Positions 6,075 to 10,544 of a DNA stretch of 10,544 bases are shown here, piece after piece; the first letter of the stretch is position 1; each line of letters opens with the position of its first letter. Position numbers and translations under genes: made by a program. This stretch comes from a bacterium (GTDB lineage: Bacteria; ARS69). The notes below the pieces were generated by a model. That model was not told where the DNA came from. It made no database searches and was given only the letters and a program-made list of their open reading frames with translations. The stretch spans positions 1-10,544 of the forward strand of contig JALGZO010000587.1 of assembly GCA_025774865.1 (NCBI GenBank), written 5' to 3'.

Positions 6075-7187
6075 TCATGCGCGGGCGCCCGTCAGTTCCT
6101 TGAGTACCGACGCGATGTACTCGGGCGCCTTCTCGTCCATCTCCGCGTAGATGGGAAGCGATATGACCTCGCGGGCCAGCGTCTCCGCGGCGGGAAACGC
6201 ACCGGCCGCGAGTCCCAGCCGCGCGTACGCAGGCTGCAGGTGGAGGGCAATCGGGTAGTGAACTCCGACCCCGACTCCTCTCTCGGCGAGAAGCGGGAGG
6301 AGGTTCGCGCGGTCGGCGACCCGCACCACATACAAGTGGTACACGTGGCGCACGTCATCATTCCGGGGACTCAACGGACGGACGTCGCTTTCGAGCAGCA
6401 GCTCGTCGTACCGGGCGGCGAATCGACGGCGCGCCTCCGTCCAGTCTTCGAGATGACGGAGCTTCACGTCGAGGATGGCGGCCTGCAGCGCGTCGAGCCG
6501 GGCGTTGAACCCCTCGACCTGATGCTCGTATTTCGTCGTGCGACCGTGGTCTCGCAGCAGCCGGACCCGGGCCGCGAGCTCCTCATCGTCCGTGGTAATC
6601 GCCCCCCCGTCACCGTACGCACCGAGGTTCTTCCCCGGATAGAAGCTGAAGCAGGCGATCCGCGCCAAGGAGCCCGCCCGACGACCCCGATACTCCGCGG
6701 CTACGGCCTGGGCCGAATCCTCGATGACCAGGACGTCGTGCCGTTGGGCGATCTCGAGGATCGGAGCCATGTCCACCGGTTGCCCGTAGAGATGTACCGG
6801 AACGATCGCCCGCGTGCGGGGCGTGATCGCCGCCTCGAGCTGCTCCGGGTCGAGGCAGCCGTCCTCTTCCCGGCAGTCGACGAAACGGATCGTGGCGCCG
6901 CTTTGGCTGATGGCCTCCGTCGTCGCGATGAACGTGTACGGGGATGTGATGACCTCGTCACCGGGACCGATGTCGAGAGCTGCGAAAGCAAGCTGCAGAG
7001 CCGCCGTCCCCGAGGCCACCCCGACGGCTTCCCCCGTCCCGCAAAACTCGGCGAAGTTCTTCTCGAACCGCGCGAGGTGCGGGCCTCCGATGAACGCACA
7101 AGACTCGATGACCTCTGCGATCGCTGCGTCGACTTCGGGCTTGATCATCCGATACTGCGCCCGCAAATCGTTGAACGGTATCTTCAT
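6075..7187 (-). CDS. DegT/DnrJ/EryC1/StrS-family PLP-dependent sugar aminotransferase
   Basis: This 370-residue cytoplasmic enzyme probably transfers an amino group, typically from glutamate, to a keto sugar nucleotide. The fold is complete and of normal length. ASGTAALQLA at 58-67 is the phosphate-binding region, D157 lies in IEDSAQ, and the PLP lysine is K186 in SFYPGKNLGAYGDGG. Its start ATG (7187) overlaps the TGA of the upstream dehydrogenase by one base (TGATG), so the two are translationally coupled. GGAG lies nine bases upstream. Pairing with a Gfo/Idh dehydrogenase recalls the WbpB-WbpE (WlbA-WlbC) route to UDP-2-acetamido-3-amino-glucuronate. The following radical SAM gene instead recalls the DesI-DesII pair, where a 4-amino sugar is deaminated. 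The sequence alone does not decide which position or sugar is aminated. Family assignment is secure, substrate is not. Confidence 0.95.
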   Translation of the reverse strand: MKIPFNDLRAQYRMIKPEVDAAIAEVIESCAFIGGPHLARFEKNFAEFCGTGEAVGVASGTAALQLAFAALDIGPGDEVITSPYTFIATTEAISQSGATIRFVDCREEDGCLDPEQLEAAITPRTRAIVPVHLYGQPVDMAPILEIAQRHDVLVIEDSAQAVAAEYRGRRAGSLARIACFSFYPGKNLGAYGDGGAITTDDEELAARVRLLRDHGRTTKYEHQVEGFNARLDALQAAILDVKLRHLEDWTEARRRFAARYDELLLESDVRPLSPRNDDVRHVYHLYVVRVADRANLLPLLAERGVGVGVHYPIALHLQPAYARLGLAAGAFPAAETLAREVISLPIYAEMDEKAPEYIASVLKELTGARA

Positions 7188-8230
7188 CAGTTCGTACTCC
7201 GCGGCGACGGTTCTTCTGAAGGATAGAGAGCTAACGGCTCCCCGTTCTCGCGAATCGAATCACACGCCCTTTCCATGATTCGGACCACGGAGAGGCCCGC
7301 TTCGCCGTTCGATCGGGGCGTTTCCCGCTTCAAGATGCACCGCACGAAGTGCTGGCACTCGTTCTTGAGCGGCTCGTTGTCGTCGAGGCGTGGCGTATAG
7401 ATGTCCCCGAATCGATAGGACAGCTGGAACTCGCCGAAAGTATCGTAGTGGGGCTGTACCGTGACGCCCTTGTCGTACACTCGAATCTTCTCTTGAGTCG
7501 ATACGTCGTCGAACACGAGCATCTTCTTGCTGCCAACCACCGTGAATCGACGGATCTTGTCAGGATTGAGCCACGAGACATGTGTATGGGCGACGATGTC
7601 TCCCGGGTACTTCAGGTTCAGGAACGCGACGTCCTCGATTCCGGACTGGATGTACGCCTGGCCGGTGCAGCTGACGGATGTGGGCTCGGCGTCCAGGATG
7701 TAGTTGAGGATCGAAATATCGTGGGGCGCAAGGTCCCAGATGACATTGATGTCCTCCTGGAACAGCCCCAAGTTCACGCGCGTCGTACTGATGTAGTAGA
7801 TGTGTCCGAGCTCGCCCGACGAGATCAGCTCCTTCATCTTGTTGACGGCGGCCGTGTAGAGAAACGTGTGTCCGGCCATGACGACGAGGCCACGCTCATC
7901 TGCGAGCGCCTTCATCTCCTCCGCCTCGGCGACCGACGCGGCCATCGGCTTCTCCACGAGAACGTGCTTCCCGGTCTCGAGAAGCCGCTTCGCGATCGAG
8001 TGATGGGTGGACACCGGAGTGGCGACGACGGCGGCATCGATCTCGGGATCGTTGATCACGTCCTCGAGAGAAGTCGTCGTCTTTACGCTCGGATAGAGCT
8101 GCCCCACGTGCCGGAGTCGCTCCTTGTTCAGATCGACCGCGGTCTTCATCTGAACGCTCGGGAACTGGGTGAAGTTGCGGATGAAGTTCGGGCCCCAGTA
8201 TCCGCAACCGATGACGGCAACCGCTAGCAA
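7187..8230 (-). CDS. Gfo/Idh/MocA-family NAD(P)-dependent sugar (nucleotide) dehydrogenase
   Basis: This 347-residue oxidoreductase probably oxidises a sugar-nucleotide hydroxyl to the keto group that the next enzyme aminates. The N-terminal Rossmann fold has VIGCGYWGPNF (G8, G10, G13), and the Gfo/Idh signature EKP sits at 93-95 in LVEKPMA. The C-terminal alpha/beta domain begins near AGHTFLY and contains WDLAPHDI (165-172), whose Asp/His match the family's catalytic positions. The start is a TTG at 8230, preceded at seven bases by GGAAGGAG, and it places the first beta strand (LAVAVIGCG) at the N-terminus as in relatives. The frame is open up to 8410, but those 60 residues overlap the preceding gene and are not protein-like. 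It lies 32 bases after the sugar transferase gene and couples to the aminotransferase through TGATG. The exact substrate is unknown; a UDP-hexuronate is one possibility. Confidence 0.93.
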   Translation of the reverse strand: MLAVAVIGCGYWGPNFIRNFTQFPSVQMKTAVDLNKERLRHVGQLYPSVKTTTSLEDVINDPEIDAAVVATPVSTHHSIAKRLLETGKHVLVEKPMAASVAEAEEMKALADERGLVVMAGHTFLYTAAVNKMKELISSGELGHIYYISTTRVNLGLFQEDINVIWDLAPHDISILNYILDAEPTSVSCTGQAYIQSGIEDVAFLNLKYPGDIVAHTHVSWLNPDKIRRFTVVGSKKMLVFDDVSTQEKIRVYDKGVTVQPHYDTFGEFQLSYRFGDIYTPRLDDNEPLKNECQHFVRCILKRETPRSNGEAGLSVVRIMERACDSIRENGEPLALYPSEEPSPRSTN

Positions 8231-8231
8231 G

Positions 8232-8245
8232 GGAAGGCTCCTTCC
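8232..8245 (-). promoter_or_regulatory. Ribosome binding site within a short hairpin before the dehydrogenase gene
   Basis: On the minus strand GGAAGG (8245-8240), AG, CCTTCC (8237-8232) forms an inverted repeat that ends one base before the TTG start at 8230. The Shine-Dalgarno sequence GGAAGGAG (8245-8238) makes up the 5' arm and loop, so folding (five pairs with a four-base loop) would hide it. No T-run follows, so it is not a terminator. Control of translation is possible; the stem is short and could be chance. Confidence 0.45.
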
Positions 8246-8262
8246 AGGTGTGAGTCCGAGAG

Positions 8263-9795
8263 CTAGTAGGCTCCCTCGCCGGAGAGAACGGCAGGAATTG
8301 TTCGGAAGAGGATCTCGAGATCCGTCTTCAGGGACCAGTGATCGATGTAGTAGAGATCGAGCAGCACCATCTCGTCGAATGGGACGCTCGAACGGCCGCT
8401 CACCTGCCACAGACCGGTGAGGCCGGGCTTCGCCCGCAGCCGCTTCCTATGCCACTCCTTGTAGTGGTTGAGCTCGTAGAAGATCGGAGGTCGGGGCCCG
8501 ACGATGCTCATCTCTCCGGCCACCACGTTCAAAAGCTGCGGAAGTTCATCGAGGCTCGTGCGCCGGAGGACCCAGCCGAATGGCGTGACCCGAGGATCTC
8601 GCGTCATCTTGAAGACCTGCGTGTCGGAGCGATGATCCGAGAGGTGAAGATCCTGCCCGGTGATGAGCCGGCTCGCGTAGTCACGATGGATCGAATCGTC
8701 GGTTTCGAGCCTCATCGTGCGGAACTTGCACATGGTGAACTCGCGCCCGAACTGCCCGGCTCGGACCTGCTTGAACATCACCGGCCCCGGGGAGAACACC
8801 TTGATCATGAGCGCGATGAACAGAAACAGCGGTGAGAAAAGCAGCAGAAGGGAAACTGAAACGACGAGGTCGAACGCGCGCTTTATGAACATCCCGAGCG
8901 GAGGGCCGCCATCGCTCCGAATGCCGTAGGTCGGGACCCCGTCCACGGTCTCGACCTGCGTGTCGGACACGATCAGGTGCAAAAGGTCGTTCACGTGCCG
9001 GACCGGAAGCTGGGCGTGCATGCACCGCGACATCAGCGCGAGCGTTCCCGCCTGTCCCAGGCTGGGGATCGCCACGAACACCTGGTCGGCGCGAACCTCC
9101 TGACTGACCTTCGGGAGATCGTCGACGGTTCCCTTGATCGCGACGCCGTCCAGCTCGGTTCCCAGCTTGGCGGGATCGTCGTCCACGAACGCGACCACCT
9201 CGTAGTTCAGGCCGACGTTCGTGCGCGTTCTCTCCAGAAACCCGCGTCCTTCAACGCCGGCGCCGACGACGATGATGCGCTTCAGGCGCATTCCACCGAG
9301 GTGTCGGTCCAGGCAGATCCGCCGGACGAGAAGCAACCGGACCCCAGACGACAAGAGCAGGGTGAACGTCCAGGCGAAACCGAGGACGAGGCGCTTTTCG
9401 AAGAAGTAGTTCGTGCGGGTCACGAAGCCGAGCGCCAGCACGAGGAGGCAGCCGAGGGTGACCGCCTTCAGAATCCCGACCGCCTGATCCAGGAAGGTGG
9501 CGATGACCCGCGGCCGGTAGAGCCCGTTCATCCCGTGAATCAGGATCCAGACCGGGATCAGCAAGACCAGCGTCGTGACGTGCTCGAGTCGGATGGACGC
9601 GGGAGACCCTGGAAAGAGGCCAGTCGAGAAGCGCATCCAGTGGGCGCCCAGAAAGCCGGCGAAGAGGACGGCCGCATCGGCCACCATGGCGCCGATGACG
9701 AGCTTCCACTCGGATGGAGCGTTCTGGAGGCGGGGCGGGAGGGTTTCCTCCGTCGGGTCCAGCTGGTCTGCGGGGCGCTCGTTCGGCTCTCTCAT
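8263..9795 (-). CDS. Polyprenyl-phosphate sugar-1-phosphate transferase (WbaP/ExoY-type, exopolysaccharide initiation)
   Basis: This 510-residue membrane enzyme transfers a sugar-1-phosphate from a nucleotide sugar to undecaprenyl phosphate, the first step of repeat-unit assembly. Four hydrophobic helices (about 33-52, 72-89, 108-126, 136-157) form the N-terminal membrane block. A Rossmann-like CoA-binding-3 domain follows (about 172-290, with [10 protein letters not shown]). The fifth hydrophobic segment (305-333, preceded by KRAFDL) anchors the bacterial sugar transferase domain. That domain has [18 protein letters not shown], the catalytic Asp-Glu pair D416-E417 in [19 protein letters not shown] (427-437) and [15 protein letters not shown] (456-470). 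All signature motifs are intact and the length is typical. The ATG at 9795 has GGAG five bases upstream. The gap to the partial glycosyltransferase upstream is 44 bases and to the dehydrogenase 32, consistent with one operon. The sugar transferred cannot be told from sequence. Confidence 0.96.
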   Translation of the reverse strand: MREPNERPADQLDPTEETLPPRLQNAPSEWKLVIGAMVADAAVLFAGFLGAHWMRFSTGLFPGSPASIRLEHVTTLVLLIPVWILIHGMNGLYRPRVIATFLDQAVGILKAVTLGCLLVLALGFVTRTNYFFEKRLVLGFAWTFTLLLSSGVRLLLVRRICLDRHLGGMRLKRIIVVGAGVEGRGFLERTRTNVGLNYEVVAFVDDDPAKLGTELDGVAIKGTVDDLPKVSQEVRADQVFVAIPSLGQAGTLALMSRCMHAQLPVRHVNDLLHLIVSDTQVETVDGVPTYGIRSDGGPPLGMFIKRAFDLVVSVSLLLLFSPLFLFIALMIKVFSPGPVMFKQVRAGQFGREFTMCKFRTMRLETDDSIHRDYASRLITGQDLHLSDHRSDTQVFKMTRDPRVTPFGWVLRRTSLDELPQLLNVVAGEMSIVGPRPPIFYELNHYKEWHRKRLRAKPGLTGLWQVSGRSSVPFDEMVLLDLYYIDHWSLKTDLEILFRTIPAVLSGEGAY

Positions 9796-9839
9796 ACTTC
9801 TCCGCTCACCAACATGAACCGACGTAATCGCAAGTCATG

Positions 9840-10544
9840 TTATGCGATTACGCGGTCTCGATCCAGTGGATTCTCCGCTCCGGACGCCCGGGCGGCGGCA
9901 ACAACGCGCGAATAGACCTCGAGCGTGCGGTCGACGACCGCATCGAGGCGGAATCGCCGCTCGGCGATCCCGCGCGCCACCCGACCGTGCTCTCGCGCGG
10001 CCGGGGGATCCTCCAGATAGCGTCTCAAAGCGCCAGCGAGGCGCACATCGTCGCCAACGGGGACGAGCATCCCGGAACTCTCGTCCTCCACCAGCCAGCG
10101 GGTGCCGCCGACGTCCGTGGCGACGACCGGAAGCCCTGCGGCCATGGCTTCCATGACGGACACCGGTGCCGTCTCCTGCCGCGACGACATCACGAGCATC
10201 CCGGCCCCCTCGAGCTCCCGCGCGATCTCGGACGGCCGAAGCGCCCCGAGAAACTCCACACACGCTCCCACGTTGTGGCGCCGGGCGCGGTCCTTCAACT
10301 CGGCCTCGTACGCTGGGTCGTCCGCCTCGCCCGCGATCCTGAGGCAGAACTCGCACCCGTCCGAGGCGAGGCGGCCGGCCGCGTCGAGCAACGTCTCGAC
10401 GTCCTTCCGTGGAATCAGGCGCCCGGTGAACAGCACCGTCCTCGGATCACCCGGACCGCTCACGTCGAAGAAACAGTCCGCGACCGGGTTCTCGATCGCG
10501 TGCGTCTGCACGCCACCGAGGCGATCACCGAAGTAGCTCAGCAC
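9840..10544 (-). CDS. GT4-family glycosyltransferase, C-terminal part (5' end outside window)
   Basis: About 235 codons of a GT-B glycosyltransferase are visible, ending in TAA at 9842-9840. The frame is still open at the window edge. The first visible codon is a GTG, but it falls before the IENPVADCFF segment that normally links the two GT-B domains, so the N-terminal acceptor domain must lie outside the window. The donor domain has LFTGRLIPRKD (R42, K47 of the visible part) and an E-x7-E motif (E124 to E132) in SSRQETAPVSVMEAMAAGLP. These residues bind the nucleotide-sugar phosphates and ribose in the GT4 family. It is the first visible gene of the polysaccharide operon, 44 bases before the initiating transferase. 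Its donor and acceptor are unknown. Confidence 0.93.
   Translation of the reverse strand: MLSYFGDRLGGVQTHAIENPVADCFFDVSGPGDPRTVLFTGRLIPRKDVETLLDAAGRLASDGCEFCLRIAGEADDPAYEAELKDRARRHNVGACVEFLGALRPSEIARELEGAGMLVMSSRQETAPVSVMEAMAAGLPVVATDVGGTRWLVEDESSGMLVPVGDDVRLAGALRRYLEDPPAAREHGRVARGIAERRFRLDAVVDRTLEVYSRVVAAARASGAENPLDRDRVIA

Noticed and set aside
5835-7226. 463-codon plus-strand open frame
   Set aside because: It spans parts of three minus-strand genes (radical SAM, aminotransferase, dehydrogenase), so it is a GC-driven antisense shadow.
8231-8410. 60-residue N-terminal extension of the sugar dehydrogenase
   Set aside because: It overlaps the 3' end of the sugar transferase gene, is not protein-like, and would precede the true Rossmann strand; the TTG at 8230 has a good ribosome binding site.
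8977-9915. 312-codon plus-strand open frame
   Set aside because: It lies opposite the sugar transferase membrane and Rossmann regions and runs over its start into the next gene; it has no domain of its own.

Overview
The window is GC-rich and densely coded. Apart from the first 130 bases, every gene lies on the minus strand, so the biological reading direction is from 10544 down to 135. The organism looks like a Gram-negative, high-GC bacterium. It has a predicted SPOR-domain lipoprotein, an HD-GYP signalling protein, a proteobacterial-type exopolysaccharide/O-antigen gene set, and a tRNA operon in the order Gly(GCC)-Cys(GCA)-Leu(UAA), the order of glyW-cysT-leuZ in Escherichia coli. I cannot name the phylum; a deltaproteobacterium-like or related uncultured lineage is a guess.

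Positions 10544 to 2712 hold a surface-polysaccharide locus that starts outside the window. In order of transcription it contains: the C-terminal part of a GT4 glycosyltransferase; a WbaP-type polyprenyl-phosphate sugar-1-phosphate transferase that would start each repeat unit on the lipid carrier; a Gfo/Idh/MocA NAD(P)-dependent sugar dehydrogenase; a DegT-family PLP aminotransferase; a radical SAM protein with a SPASM-like cysteine-rich C-terminus; and two more GT4 glycosyltransferases. Gaps are short, and two junctions are start/stop overlaps (TGATG and ATGA). The dehydrogenase and aminotransferase can be read as a pair that makes an amino sugar nucleotide. The radical SAM protein is the unexplained member and could be a sugar-modifying enzyme.

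Positions 2635 to 584 hold two genes that read in the same direction: a small SPOR-domain lipoprotein (envelope, peptidoglycan binding) and a membrane-anchored GAF/HD-GYP protein, a probable cyclic-di-GMP phosphodiesterase. They may link polysaccharide production to the cell wall and to c-di-GMP, but only proximity supports that.

Positions 566 to 135 hold the three-gene tRNA operon with a recognisable sigma-70-type promoter. Two spacer hairpins lie between the tRNAs. The Gly and Cys genes encode their CCA ends but the Leu gene does not. Four bases beyond the Leu gene, on the opposite strand, lies the C-terminal end of a tyrosine recombinase. The left edge therefore looks like the junction of an integrated element inserted at the 3' end of tRNA-Leu, with the element lying outside the window to the left.

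There is no gene-free stretch longer than 300 bases. I saw no CRISPR array, IS element or rRNA. The less ordinary signals are the tRNA-Leu integration junction with its missing CCA, a probable AUC start codon for one glycosyltransferase, a nine-G homopolymer inside that same gene, a hairpin that includes the ribosome binding site of the sugar dehydrogenase, and the radical SAM/SPASM enzyme within the sugar-nucleotide genes.
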